Source of the DNA: Hofstenia miamia
Lineage: Eukaryota; Xenacoelomorpha; Acoela
NCBI GenBank assembly: GCA_004352715.1
Contig: SCFE01000033.1
Location: 1,714,569-1,778,568 of the forward strand
Direction: 5' to 3'
Length of the DNA stretch: 64,000 nt
Every line of letters starts with the position of its first letter. Position 1 is the first letter of the stretch. The notes beneath the pieces were generated by a model. It was not told where the DNA came from. It did no database searches and saw only the letters and a list, made by a program, of their open reading frames with translations. Both the position numbers and the translations under genes were made by a program. This document shows positions 49,000-61,349 of the stretch, piece by piece.

Positions 49000-51150
49000 A
49001 ATGAAGTACAATCAATATATTCGACTAAATACATTCGTATTAACTTTCAAAACATTTCTTCAAAAAATAGTGAATAAAAACTTGGCTCAAACTTTGTTCT
49101 TGGAGTATCCCAATCAAGGCTTACAAATGATTATGAAAATTCTTCTTGGTCAATTGACAATCCTAATTTTAAACTATTCAGAAAAGATAGAAATCAAAAT
49201 TTATATTGCAATATAACAAAAGGAATAAGTGTGGAATTCTTAATTAATATAAAAATTACAACCTAAACTTAAGAAAACATTTCAAACAATACCACATATG
49301 AAATCTCTGGGTTGACATACAAAATCCAGCTTCTGAATATATCATAATGTCCACGCAAAGCAATTTTTTCACAAATCGAAAATGAAATCATTACAGCCTT
49401 AAGTCCTAACACAAGTATAATGTTAATGGACGACTGGAATTCGAGTTTTTTAAATATTACTGAGAAATTTAAGCTATAAAATTTCCTTTCAACTTTCAAC
49501 ATTTCACTAATGTATATCAATGGGTTCCATCCACAATTTCTGCAAATAGTCAAGCTTTGATGGATTATTTTATGGTTTTAGAAAATAAATCATTTTATAA
49601 ATACATTGTCCTGAATTCCCATACTCTAATCATTGCTTTATAATAACATATTTTAATAAGCAAAAAATAAACTATCCAACTAGATCTTGGATAAATAATA
49701 AAAGAAATCAAAAGAAAATGTTTTAAAACTTACAAATTATTTAAAAATCAAAAATTGAAATAGAATTTACTCTTCACAAACACCAAATGAAGTGTTCAAC
49801 ACCTTTAATAAAAATGTTTTATTCTATTCACACGTTTGTTGCCTTGAAAGAAAAATTTTTACTCTGAATAAATTAGATAATGTGTGTAAAAATGTTTTTA
49901 AGCCATAGATTGATGCAAAATGCTTAGAGTTAATTGAAATAAAAGAAATCTAAATGGAAGCAATATAAAAATTTTCAATCCCCAAACAATTATAATGCAT
50001 ATAAATATGCTTGTAATCTGTGCAATATTTACACACGAAAATCCTATAGTAAATATTCCCATTTTAAATACCAAAATGTTTCTTCCCAAAAAGGTAAATG
50101 GGACTTTAGAAATATTTTACTAAATGGGAAGCAAGTAAAAGATGTAAAATTCAACAAATATTTCACAAGCTAAATCTCTTAAATATTTAAGTATAATTTT
50201 GATTTTCAAATTAATTTTACAAAACAAAAAACTAGTGTTATTAATATTTCAATTATGGCTCTTAACAATATATCCCAACAGCTTCCAACCTCATCAAAAA
50301 TTCAAATAAATCTCAAATTAATACTAAGTCACTTTAGTTATGGAAACATACTGCATACCGACATAAATCATAACTTTTGAATACATTAAATGTGCAAATA
50401 TAATATTAATTTTTGTGTGTCTTTGTTCTTCTATTGCATTGCTTTTTGACGCTATTTACAGTTATAAAGAGTATTTAATATTTTGTAAAAAGCAACTCTA
50501 AATATAGATTTTTTCTTTGCTTTCCTTTCAAGAGAAGTCACGGTTCACTGGTATCCAGGATCATGCATTACAGATCTACAACGTACACTTGGATTATATC
50601 CTCAAGCCCAAATTGAAACTGTCTTGATGCAAATCGTATGAAATCATACACTAAAGGATCCAGAAAATTACGAAGCTAAACTCTACTAAAGTTATTGGGC
50701 ACATTTTTCTTTAAAATAGAATTTTGTTCACATTTGAGGTATTAATAAAACAATTTTGCATTTGTTTTTTCATCGATTTTGCTTGCCTTATAACTAAGAT
50801 GCGTTTACTATTAAAATTAGGAAAATTTGTTGAATGTAAGGAGCAATTTTTTTAAGAATGTTGTACAACGTACATAAAGATGTTTTATAAATTATCATTA
50901 TTGGCTTAGAAATGTTTCCCTTGAATTCATTGTAAACTGATGGTTTTTTCTTCATACAGCCCAATGTAATACTAATTGCCCAATTTGTTTGTATTTCAAA
51001 TTTTCTAAGATATAGTGTGTATCAATTCCTGTATATAATATGCAAGGACAATTTAGATGACTTAAGAATAAAGCATGAATAAGCTGAATTTTTGCATTAA
51101 TACTTAGAAGGTGAGAAAAATTACTTATTGCTGTAATTACAACTGCCATT
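49000..51150. mobile_element. Degenerate non-LTR retrotransposon debris
   Basis: Plus-strand fragments look like a worn LINE. There is an endonuclease-like stretch at 49280-49450 (SIMLMDDWNS in place of the usual GDFN motif). A KYL-containing thumb region at 50180-50360 includes PTSSKIQINLKLILSHF and YGNILHTDI. A minus-strand piece at 51149-50952 (INAKIQLIHALFLSHL) has the same pattern on the other strand, so at least two fragments in opposite orientation are present. All are riddled with stops. Family assignment is weak. Confidence 0.4.
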
Positions 51151-52388
51151 TTTTATTATGCTATCTAATTTCTCATTGACAAAATCTAGCGAAATTTTCT
51201 TAGCTTATAAAAAAGCAAGAAACTTATCAAATATTGAAAATCTTTTAATAAATATATTAAAAATGAATTCAAAATTTTACCAAACCAAAAGTCCAAATGG
51301 AAGTTCATTCATGAGATGCAAAATCTCAATCTACAATTATTGAGATTAGAGACTCGAATGGGAACTCATTTACAAATGATTTTGACATTACTAATAGACC
51401 CTATATCAAATATCAATCACCCAGATTTCGCCTTGAATGCCGTTTTTCCTTTCATTGAGAAAGTTGTATAGACTTACAATAATTGCATGTATATCATTTC
51501 AATGATGTAGTTTTACAATAATCATATTTAGTCGATTCATAAAATTATATTGATTGCAAATCTTCTCAAACCATATTATAAAATATATGTACTATATTTC
51601 AAATGTTTTAGAACTTATGTATAGTAAAGACAATATGAATTTTTTGAAGTGTGCTATTATTGCAGAAAGAAATTATTAAATGAATTGCAATTATTGAATA
51701 ATTTCCATATCATTGTTATCTCCATAGTGAAGTTCACTTAGTTGGCATGATACTATTACAACAACAAAATGGTTTAAATTACAAAATACAAAAGTTTAAA
51801 TATTATATCTCTAATGAATTTCTGTGTGTGAAATGCCTTGTAATAATAGTTTAATAACAATACTTTTGTCAATATTATATTTATAAATCCTGTACACATT
51901 TAATCTATTATAATTAAATCAATATACATATTTGTGTAGGGACACACAAATAAGCACCAATAGAGACTACACAGATAATTCAAATGTGATCACAAAAGGC
52001 TAAGTTAGAATCCTATCGGCAATCTGTACCTCATCTAACAGAGTTCAGCTTCTGGTTTCATATCTGTACATCTAAAGAGGTTGCTTCATTAATAAGATGA
52101 CAATGCATTTGCAATCTAATTAGTACATACATATCTATATAGGTTTTCAGCAGTTCTTAAAATTAGTTAGATTTGCGCTAAATTTGAGGCAATTTCTCAT
52201 CTAAAAAATCAGATTAAGGCTTAAACTTAGATTTGTAAATGCTTATGTAAATTTTTTCTTAATAATATGCATTAGAACTAATGTTGGCTTGTGCCATTTA
52301 AAGCATTATAGTTAAATATATTCACATAAAATTTATATATGCATGTTTACATAACTTTTGAAATATATACATTCTTAAATGTTAATTT

Positions 52389-52390
<2 letters not shown>

Positions 52391-52428
<38 letters not shown>
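52391..52428. repeat. (AT)n microsatellite
   Basis: Pure AT dinucleotide run. Confidence 0.9.
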
Positions 52429-53156
52429 CCAACTTGCAAAGCAGCCACTTTTCTTTTCAATGTGAAAGTTGTATATATTATAGCTTTGCGTGAATTATAT
52501 CTATATACTATCATTTGAATAAAAGTCATGTATACATTAGTGTTTTATTCAAAATGTTGAATTATTTGAGATTAGGCATTTACTATGATCCACAAAGTTT
52601 TGGAAAAATCTTATGAAACCTAATATTTGGAATTACATTCGTCATTGAAATGAACATATAAATTCAATTCAGGTGTTTGGGACCCTCCACAAGATCTTAA
52701 GAAACATTACTATATTTCAAATTTGTTAGAGCATTATGTATAGTTTTTAAATGACTTTGATTGCAATTAACTGAGATGAAGTGATATCTCATCTGAAAAT
52801 GTGGATGAAAAGAACAAGATATTCTGTATAAATGTAATGTTATAACATAAAAATGGTTTAAATTGCAAGATATAAGAAGTTTTAGAAATTCTATTTGGAA
52901 TATATATATAATAAATCGTGTACACTTTTTCAATATATATGCTGTATAATTCAAGTTGATAGCAAAATTTGTGCAAAACATACTGGAATATTTGAATTCG
53001 ACGTAAATCTGGTGGGTGAAGCTTTGAGGTCGAAATCCTTAGATGATCAATCAATGAGAATGATAAAATCCTAAAATATAGCTGAACATAAAGCTTTACT
53101 ACGTCACCCAAGAGGTAGCTTTCAGACGCGTTTTTTTACTGTGGTATCGCCAATTG

Positions 53157-53298
53157 TTACAGATATATAAATACACATATTTTCATGATTTTTTATTTGT
53201 TACTTGCAAATACAGATATATAAATACGCATATTTGCTATACCGAAGGTATGGCTCTATAAAAATTTAATTTTATGATTTTTTATTTGTTACTTGCAA
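53157..53298. repeat. Short imperfect tandem duplication
   Basis: ACAGATATATAAATAC is present at about 53159 and 53213, and GATTTTTTATTTGTTACTTG at about 53188 and 53275. The same two words occur in the same order in two adjacent units. Confidence 0.65.
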
Positions 53299-53867
53299 TT
53301 AATGAATATTGGTTTGGCTTAACTTTTATGCATATAGATTAATTTTCAGTTCGAATGTTGTAATGAGAGGCTATATTTCACATTTTTTTTACACTGTAAT
53401 TCCTGTTTTTAATATTTTGTTACGATTATATTATCATAAGATAACATAAATTATGTTAGTTTTATTGATAACCTCAAGTGTCATTTTAGCTGAATTTATG
53501 ATATACATGTTTATGAGACGGCTTATTTTAAAATCGTACAAATTGGAATATCAATTGAATTATTTATATTAAAATTGTGAATGTAAATTATTTGAAAAAT
53601 TTAATTGGTCCCTATATAATTTGATCTCCACTTTTAAAGAACATTTTTATTTGTTTTGTATTTTTATTGTGAAATTTTTATTTTTATATTGACCTGCATG
53701 TATAATATATTTAGCACATTTTATTACTATGTAATATTTTTTTTAACATAATATATACAATATATAATACAAAATATAATATATTTCTATATTAAATATT
53801 GAATTTTTATATCTGTATGTTGATTTTATACGTATTTTGATTATAATTTTTGCACATGAATTGTATT

Positions 53868-53869
<2 letters not shown>

Positions 53870-53898
<29 letters not shown>

Positions 53899-53899
53899 C
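53870..53899. repeat. (ATT)n microsatellite
   Basis: About ten ATT units. On the minus strand they give a poly-Asn artefact ORF. Confidence 0.9.
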
Positions 53900-54562
53900 A
53901 CCTTGTTTATTTGCATTTATTGTTATCATTATATTGAAAATTATTAAAATATTATATGAACATTTGCTAACACAATGTTTCCATTTATCACATTTATTGA
54001 TTTTCAAGATAAGATTATATATTCATGAACATTAGAAAATAAAATATATATATATATCTGTACCAATAAGCCCTATTCCACAGGACTTCACTTCCACCTA
54101 AATAGACAAGAACTTAGCTACATAGCATACAAAATATATTATTCTATTATACAGGGTGTTCATTAAGTCCCTCCGTGATTTTAATTTGATATACAGGCAC
54201 GCATACAAATTTTAGAATTGGTTGTTTTACGTCAAAAACTTACTCACACATTGGAATTTACGTTATTTGTTAATTTAGTCGTAATTATTCATTTAGCAAA
54301 AAGTCGTCTGTCATTTTTAAAATATTGATAATGGAGCAAAGAATTTATGTGGTTTTGGAATTTACATTATGTGGTGGCTCTTCAACGCAAATGGAGAAAT
54401 GATTTTGCAACAGCCCCTCCATCTTACAAGACAATTACTGCATTTTATGCGAAATTTAAAGAAACTGGAAGTGTTCATCACAAAGAAAGAACTGGCAGCT
54501 CCAAAACGATTGATGATGAGAAAGTTGTCGAGCATTTTGAAAATGAGCCCTCATCATCCATA

Positions 54563-54672
54563 NNNNNNNNNNNNNNNNNNNNNNNNNNNNNNNNNNNNNN
54601 NNNNNNNNNNNNNNNNNNNNNNNNNNNNNNNNNNNNNNNNNNNNNNNNNNNNNNNNNNNNNNNNNNNNNNNN
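54563..54672. other. Assembly gap (110 N), probably spurious
   Basis: Bases 54533-54562 and 54673-54702 are identical. Collapsing them leaves the transposase frame open, so the true gap length may be zero or even negative. Confidence 0.8.
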
Positions 54673-55298
54673 CATTTTGAAAATGAGCCCTCATCATCCA
54701 TACGACGCACTTCAGCTCACTTTGACACATCGATTGGTTCAATTTTTCTAATTCTGCGTGCAAAAAAAATGAATCCATATCGATTACGCGTACTGCAACA
54801 GCTTAGTGCTGTGATGTGTGATGAATTGTTGCGGCTTCATCGAGAGAACAATGATTTTTTGTTTAATGTTTTCTGGTCTGATGAAGCAACATTTCATTTG
54901 AGTGGCAGTGCCAACAGACACAATTCCATAATTTGGGGATATGAGAACGCAAGCAACTTTACTGAGGTCCCTAGAGCATCACCAAAGTCCAATTCTTGGG
55001 TGGCTTTTTCATCTACATAACTCATTGGACCTTACTTATTTCCTACCGATACTGTGAAAGCAACAGATTATTTGGCAATGCTTCAGACATTCTTTGTTCC
55101 TGAACTGAAGAGGCGTCGTTGCTTTAGTGGTGCTTTCCTTCAACAAGATGGCGCACGTACACATTGGAGTACAGATGTCAGAAAATGAGTGTCATGGGAT
55201 CCAAGAAGTCCCGATTTTGCACCGCCGGACTTTCTCATTTGGGACACATAAAGTATATAGTTTATGGGGAAAAAATGAAAATATTGACGATTCCATAA

Positions 55299-55876
55299 GG
55301 GTGCGTTCAGACGAGAACATTTTGATGTATATCATTTGATATACGTCAAAAAGATGCTCGTCTGAACGCACATCGTTCAAATTAGCATACATAAAAAGAT
55401 GCTCGTCTGAACGCACATCGTTCAAATTGACGCCCAAACAGCTTGCATCTTTTTGACGTAGTTCAAAAGATTCTCGTCTGAACGCACATTATTCATTTGA
55501 ACGATCAGTAATTAACGATTTTGTTTTGGGGACAAATTGTCTCAAGTAGCCGTGAGTCTTAAAATACGCTGATTTTGAAGCTCAAAAATTGTAACTTCAA
55601 AATGAACCCTGACGATATTGAATTCTAAATGCTCCTTTCAATGAAGCAATATTGATTTTTCACAAATTTTGCTACTGAATTGTCAATATATTTTACATGC
55701 GTGTAGAACTAATTAAAATTACTTATAAAACAGAATTCAAGCATCTATTGAAATTTAATTATATTGTTCAATTGTGTAATTACAACGAAACTTTTAGGAC
55801 CTCGCGAAATCAACATTTTGGGAGTCGGTTCGGTTTGGTTCACATAAAATACAGCGATATCAATTGTATATTTTGC

Positions 55877-55919
<43 letters not shown>

Positions 55920-57733
55920 NNNNNNNNNNNNNNNNNNNNNNNNNNNNNNNNNNNNNNNNNNNNNNNNNNNNNNNNNNNNNNNNNNNNNNNNNNNNNNNNN
56001 NNNNNNNNNNNNNNNNNNNNNNNNNNNNNNNNNNNNNNNNNNNNNNNNNNNNNNNNNNNNNNNNNNNNNNNNNNNNNNNNNNNNNNNNNNNNNNNNNNNN
56101 NNNNNNNNNNNNNNNNNNNNNNNNNNNNNNNNNNNNNNNNNNNNNNNNNNNNNNNNNNNNNNNNNNNNNNNNNNNNNNNNNNNNNNNNNNNNNNNNNNNN
56201 NNNNNNNNNNNNNNNNNNNNNNNNNNNNNNNNNNNNNNNNNNNNNNNNNNNNNNNNNNNNNNNNNNNNNNNNNNNNNNNNNNNNNNNNNNNNNNNNNNNN
56301 NNNNNNNNNNNNNNNNNNNNNNNNNNNNNNNNNNNNNNNNNNNNNNNNNNNNNNNNNNNNNNNNNNNNNNNNNNNNNNNNNNNNNNNNNNNNNNNNNNNN
56401 NNNNNNNNNNNNNNNNNNNNNNNNNNNNNNNNNNNNNNNNNNNNNNNNNNNNNNNNNNNNNNNNNNNNNNNNNNNNNNNNNNNNNNNNNNNNNNNNNNNN
56501 NNNNNNNNNNNNNNNNNNNNNNNNNNNNNNNNNNNNNNNNNNNNNNNNNNNNNNNNNNNNNNNNNNNNNNNNNNNNNNNNNNNNNNNNNNNNNNNNNNNN
56601 NNNNNNNNNNNNNNNNNNNNNNNNNNNNNNNNNNNNNNNNNNNNNNNNNNNNNNNNNNNNNNNNNNNNNNNNNNNNNNNNNNNNNNNNNNNNNNNNNNNN
56701 NNNNNNNNNNNNNNNNNNNNNNNNNNNNNNNNNNNNNNNNNNNNNNNNNNNNNNNNNNNNNNNNNNNNNNNNNNNNNNNNNNNNNNNNNNNNNNNNNNNN
56801 NNNNNNNNNNNNNNNNNNNNNNNNNNNNNNNNNNNNNNNNNNNNNNNNNNNNNNNNNNNNNNNNNNNNNNNNNNNNNNNNNNNNNNNNNNNNNNNNNNNN
56901 NNNNNNNNNNNNNNNNNNNGCACACAATACACAGCCTACCTTTAAATAACGTACCGATAAAAATTTTAGGCAAGATACCACGTTATCAGTATTTTTCGGT
57001 ATTGTCATAATATAGCGGTATTAGTTTCAGTATTGGTATACCGCCGGACTCTAGAACTTTATACAGGTAATTTCGTTTTTTTGAACAAACAGTAATTAAC
57101 TACTTATTCTAGGCAATATTGTATAACAATATCTATAGAATTAAACATCTAATCAAATTTATTTTTGATAATAATGTTTTGAATCAGTAATTGAGGTGTT
57201 GATTATAATCTTCCCAGTGATAGAAAACCCCAATTCTTATTAAACTTAATTGCTGAATAAACAATTGGATGCGCATCAAAATAATGCTCGTCTGAACGCA
57301 CATCGTTCAAATTAGCATAGATCAAAAAGACGCTCGTCTGAACGCTCCCAAATTTTGATAGATGCATCAAAAAAGCATACATCAAAAAGATGCTCGTCTA
57401 AACGCACTTTCATCAAAAGATGCGCATCAAAAGGTTCTCGTCTGAACGCACCTTAAGGAAAGCATGCCATGAAATTGATACCGAAATGCTTAAAAGAACA
57501 GTAGAAAACTNAATTCCTATTAAACTTAATTGCTGAATAAACAAGTGGCCGTGCATCAAAATAATGCTCGTCTGAACGCACATCGTTCAAATTAGCATAG
57601 ATCAAAAAGACGCTCGTCTGAACGCTCCCAAATTTTGATAGATGCATCAAAAAAGCATACATCAAAAAGATGCTCGTCTGAACGCACTTTCATCAAAAGA
57701 TGCGCATCAAAAGGTTCTCGTCTGAACGCACCT
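55299..57733. mobile_element. Nested TAA-flanked DNA element (PIF/Harbinger-like) with subterminal repeats
   Basis: Flanked by TAA at 55296-55298 and 57734-57736 (and at 57454-57456 in the duplicated copy). The ends are inverted: GGGTGCGTTCAGACGAGAAC, and the reverse complement of AGGTGCGTTCAGACGAGAAC. The word GCTCGTCTGAACGCAC recurs near both ends, alone or with CATCGTTCAAATTAGCATA. It is seen around 55355, 55391, 55472, 57288, 57333 and 57392. Such subterminal repeats resemble transposase binding sites. 3-bp TAA duplications fit PIF/Harbinger. A 1000-N gap (55920-56919) hides the middle, so a transposase cannot be excluded. Confidence 0.75.
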
Positions 57734-57790
57734 TAAGGAAAGCATGCCATGAAATTGATACCGAAATGCTTAAAAGAACAGTAGAAAACT
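57232..57790. repeat. 279-bp direct duplication around a single N
   Basis: Bases 57232-57510 and 57512-57790 are near-identical, with a few substitutions such as ACAATTGGATGCG versus ACAAGTGGCCGTG. A lone N separates them. They cover the right end of the nested element and its mariner flank, and look like two alleles laid side by side. Confidence 0.85.
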
Positions 57791-57966
57791 GCATATCCAG
57801 ATTTCAGATGTATTCCAACAAAGATGGTGGTCATATTGAACAGATGTTATAGAATATAAAACTTTAGTACATTAGCTTTGAAAATACATTCATTTGAATA
57901 CTGACTTACTTTTTATTGAAATACATTGATGCAAATAAATCACGGAGGGACTTAATGAACACCCTG

Positions 57967-58213
57967 TATAATACAAACTCATAATATCACAATAATTAGT
58001 TTGCCCTGCTGCTTTCTTCATTTATCTCACCTTTTAAATGATAGTGGCAACCAATATATAGTTGGCTGCAAAAAAATGAGACTGAACACCTATTTTTTCA
58101 CGCTTTGTGGAAACGTATTGAGACGTTTTAGAGGAAAACTATAAAAGTAAAAGACAACGAGAATTTTGTGAACTTTAAAATGGTCAAAAAAAAAGTTAAT
58201 TAATTAAACTGGT
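57967..58213. other. Spacer before a 1000-N gap
   Basis: No feature was recognised. A 1000-N gap follows at 58214-59213. The left LTR or end of the retroelement is presumably within or beyond that gap. Confidence 0.5.
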
Positions 58214-59213
58214 NNNNNNNNNNNNNNNNNNNNNNNNNNNNNNNNNNNNNNNNNNNNNNNNNNNNNNNNNNNNNNNNNNNNNNNNNNNNNNNNNNNNNNN
58301 NNNNNNNNNNNNNNNNNNNNNNNNNNNNNNNNNNNNNNNNNNNNNNNNNNNNNNNNNNNNNNNNNNNNNNNNNNNNNNNNNNNNNNNNNNNNNNNNNNNN
58401 NNNNNNNNNNNNNNNNNNNNNNNNNNNNNNNNNNNNNNNNNNNNNNNNNNNNNNNNNNNNNNNNNNNNNNNNNNNNNNNNNNNNNNNNNNNNNNNNNNNN
58501 NNNNNNNNNNNNNNNNNNNNNNNNNNNNNNNNNNNNNNNNNNNNNNNNNNNNNNNNNNNNNNNNNNNNNNNNNNNNNNNNNNNNNNNNNNNNNNNNNNNN
58601 NNNNNNNNNNNNNNNNNNNNNNNNNNNNNNNNNNNNNNNNNNNNNNNNNNNNNNNNNNNNNNNNNNNNNNNNNNNNNNNNNNNNNNNNNNNNNNNNNNNN
58701 NNNNNNNNNNNNNNNNNNNNNNNNNNNNNNNNNNNNNNNNNNNNNNNNNNNNNNNNNNNNNNNNNNNNNNNNNNNNNNNNNNNNNNNNNNNNNNNNNNNN
58801 NNNNNNNNNNNNNNNNNNNNNNNNNNNNNNNNNNNNNNNNNNNNNNNNNNNNNNNNNNNNNNNNNNNNNNNNNNNNNNNNNNNNNNNNNNNNNNNNNNNN
58901 NNNNNNNNNNNNNNNNNNNNNNNNNNNNNNNNNNNNNNNNNNNNNNNNNNNNNNNNNNNNNNNNNNNNNNNNNNNNNNNNNNNNNNNNNNNNNNNNNNNN
59001 NNNNNNNNNNNNNNNNNNNNNNNNNNNNNNNNNNNNNNNNNNNNNNNNNNNNNNNNNNNNNNNNNNNNNNNNNNNNNNNNNNNNNNNNNNNNNNNNNNNN
59101 NNNNNNNNNNNNNNNNNNNNNNNNNNNNNNNNNNNNNNNNNNNNNNNNNNNNNNNNNNNNNNNNNNNNNNNNNNNNNNNNNNNNNNNNNNNNNNNNNNNN
59201 NNNNNNNNNNNNN

Positions 59214-59760
59214 TGTTGTATGTATGCATTGTCCAATTTACTGCTGTAATTGGTATACTGCATCAATAGTGGAGTTGTCACCTCTCTCCTGAACATGGCT
59301 TTGAATGGTGATACCCTGGTTGTTGCATGTACCGATGTATTATAATAGTATTCAATCATTTCTATAACCTCTCTCCATTTATTTCCTCCTATTCGTGTTT
59401 TTGCCACTCTAATCAGCTTGATCAGTGTTCAGTTAAGTTGCTCCACTGCTCCATTTGCCTGAGGGTGATAGGCGGTTGTGCATTTGCTTGTGATTTCTAG
59501 TAATTTTGCCATTTCTTGAAATAGTCCACTTTTGAACTGTGGCCCTTTATCTGTTATGATCGTCTCCATTGGTCCCAGTCTCAATATCCATTCTTTTAGA
59601 ACTAGCTCAGCTGTAGTTTCTGCTGTGGTGTTCCGTATTGGGACCATCCTTGCATATTTGGTGAAGTTGTCCACCATAACTAGTAGGTACTGATAGCCTT
59701 CGGAATCTTTTGATAGCATCTCGAGGTCTATGTGAACTATCTCATTGGGTTGCGTCATGA
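59214..59760 (-). pseudogene. Ty3/gypsy integrase (core and part of C-terminus), broken
   Basis: The integrase core inserts element cDNA into the genome. The frame 59758-59429 shows VHIDLEM (first Asp), VMVDNFTKYARMVPI, ITDKGPQF (second Asp) and YHPQANGAVEQLN (catalytic Glu), the D,D35E pattern of the family. An in-frame TGA follows at 59431-59429. The same frame then continues through RVAKTRIGGNKWREV and YYYNTSVHATTRVSPF until the 1000-N gap. A single premature stop therefore interrupts an otherwise open frame in this piece. Confidence 0.85.
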
Positions 59761-59779
59761 TGATTTTTTCCAGTGGCGC

Positions 59780-61002
59780 TCATTGTGTTGGGAAATGTTG
59801 TTTATTGTTTAGGAGGCATGTGGTGCATTTGTTAATGATGTCTTCCACGACTTTCCTGATGGCTGTTGTTATGAAACAAGCATTAAATGTTTTCTCTGTC
59901 TGTGTTATTCCCAGGTGGCCCTTCTCGTGGATCTTATGTATTAGTTCCCTCTTGAAATAGTCCGGTATCACAATGCGATTGTTTCTGGCTTCAACATATA
60001 GCAGTCCATTCTTGTTGATCTTCCATTTGTAGTGTTCGTAGTAACCTGCTGTTATCTTAGATAGTGTTGTTTGCGGTTCTTTGATCTTCTTGATGATCTC
60101 ACTTAGGACTATATTGTCTTTTTGTTTGTCCACTATCTCCTGCTCTGTTATTTCTTCTCTTATTAGTATTGGTAGTACTGCTTGACCCTTTTTGTCAACA
60201 TTTATTTCTGGTAGCTCCTCGTATTCAGTGTGTGGCAGGAATTGAAATTGTTTATTTTCTCTGTCTGTCTTTGTTGCATCTCTTTGGTACTCTGGGAGTG
60301 ATGTCCAGAAATCCGCATTGTTGTGTAATGTGCCTTTTCTGTGTTCAATCATGAATGTGAATTTATTTAGATACTCGAAACACTATCCCGGATTTATCTC
60401 CTGGAAACTTTTTCAACCAGGCCAGACCACTGTTATCTGTTCGTACTCTAAACTCCCTTCCTATGAAGAAGTGTCGAAACTTTTTAATGCTTTCAATCAG
60501 TGCAAGCATTTCGACTTTAGTGGAGCCGTAGTTCTCTTTGCTGCCCACAGCTTGCGACTGAAAACTGGATGGGCACTTCTTTTCCATTTCTCATTTGGCC
60601 AAATGTTGCTCCAATTGCCACCTTGCTTGCATCACAATCTAATATAAATTTTTTGTTGTAATCAGTTGTATTATTATTTGGTTTCTCTTTCTTCCGGATC
60701 ATCTCTCTGGCATTGTCCTTCATGCATATCCTCCCTTTTTCTATTGTTCTTCCAAGGAACACTATCTTTTCCTTCAGGATGTCACACTTATTTCCATTAA
60801 TTCAGAGTCCCGCACTTTCCAAGATCATTAGTGTCCTTTCTAATCTTTTCAGATGTTCTTGTTGTGTCACTTGTGACTATGATGTCATCTATATAGGCAT
60901 CGACTCCCTCTTCCATTCAGTGCGTCTTGTTCTTAAGTATCTTCATTATGTANNNNNNNNNNNNNNNNNNNNNNNNNNNNNNNNNNNNNNNNNNNNNNNN
61001 NN
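59780..61002 (-). pseudogene. Ty3/gypsy reverse transcriptase - RNase H - integrase zinc-binding region, broken
   Basis: The reverse transcriptase catalytic motif is visible as DAYIDDIIVTSD at about 60900-60870, next to the 50-N gap at 60953-61002. RNase H follows, with FILDCDASKVAIG (60650 region), YGSTKVEMLALIESIKKFRH and VRTDNSGLAWLKKF (60587-60363). The segment 60352-59780 holds IEHRKGTLHNNAD (RNase H end) and the integrase HHCC domain (HEKGHLG, then CTTC). Frame changes between these blocks make it non-functional. Confidence 0.82.
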
Positions 61003-61349
61003 ATCCACTTGCCCTCAAGTTGGCCATGTGGAGTACTATCTGCTTTCCTTTGCAAGTCCTCAAATTGACCATGCAAATTACTTGCTCCATTGTTGTCTTC
61101 CATTGCCTTCCAGATGAGTCTGATGTTAGTTCTGATGTATTTTCCGTATATTCTTATCTGAGATCTTTTCAGGTTCACATTCTGGTTCATAGCGTTGAGT
61201 ATTGGTACCCTTCCTATGCCATTTTTTATTGTACAAATGCTAGACAGCATTGAAACTCATTTGGTGTTGATGCCTTTATTGTCATATAGCATTATGTCAG
61301 CTGTGATATTTTCTTCTGTTCTGATTGTGTGCATCTTCCATTGATGCGG

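Larger units (their letters stand above)
51160..54151. other. AT-rich spacer with simple and diverged repeats
   Basis: No gene was recognised. Loosely similar blocks occur at 51579-51925 and 52706-52940, sharing CTATATTTCAAAT, TATGTATAGT, AAAATGGTTTAAATT and TGTACAC in the same order. This suggests an old duplication or two copies of an unknown repeat. Confidence 0.45.
54331..57852 (+). pseudogene. Mariner-type transposase pseudogene, split by insertion
   Basis: Start ATG at 54331 (MEQRIYVVLEFTL). A frameshift near 54370 leads into RKWRNDFATAPPSY, an N-terminal HTH of the DUF4817 type. The catalytic part contains FWSDEATFHLSG (first Asp), QQDGARTHWS (second Asp) and RSPDFAPPDFLIW (third acidic residue). 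A stop codon and an apparent deletion of roughly 20 residues lie between the second and third sites. The reading frame is cut at 55298 by the nested element and resumes after it in the same frame (EIDTEMLKRTVENCISRF), ending at the TAG at 57850. The enzyme is inactive. The 30-base sequence before the N gap at 54563-54672 is repeated exactly after it. Confidence 0.85.
54152..57966 (+). mobile_element. Tc1/mariner-superfamily element interrupted by a nested element
   Basis: The inverted ends CAGGGTGTTCATTAAGTCCC and its reverse complement match over at least 27 bases, each directly next to TA (54150-54151 and 57967-57968). The plus-strand transposase is of the widespread DDE_3 type. The span is inflated by a nested TAA-flanked element (55299-57733), a 1000-N gap within that, a 279-bp duplication at 57232-57790, and a spurious-looking 110-N gap. 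Without these the element would be about 1.2-1.3 kb, normal for the superfamily. Confidence 0.88.

Noticed and set aside
53807-54035. Poly-Asn and poly-Leu ORFs at the ATT repeat
   Set aside because: Translation of a trinucleotide microsatellite on both strands.
55697-57010. Long ORFs through the 1000-N gaps here and at 58214-59213 and 62408-63407
   Set aside because: They are artefacts of translating N runs and the adjacent (AT)n repeat.
59745-61117. Plus-strand ORFs of 60-134 codons opposite the gypsy pol region
   Set aside because: They are antisense shadows of the retroelement's coding strand.
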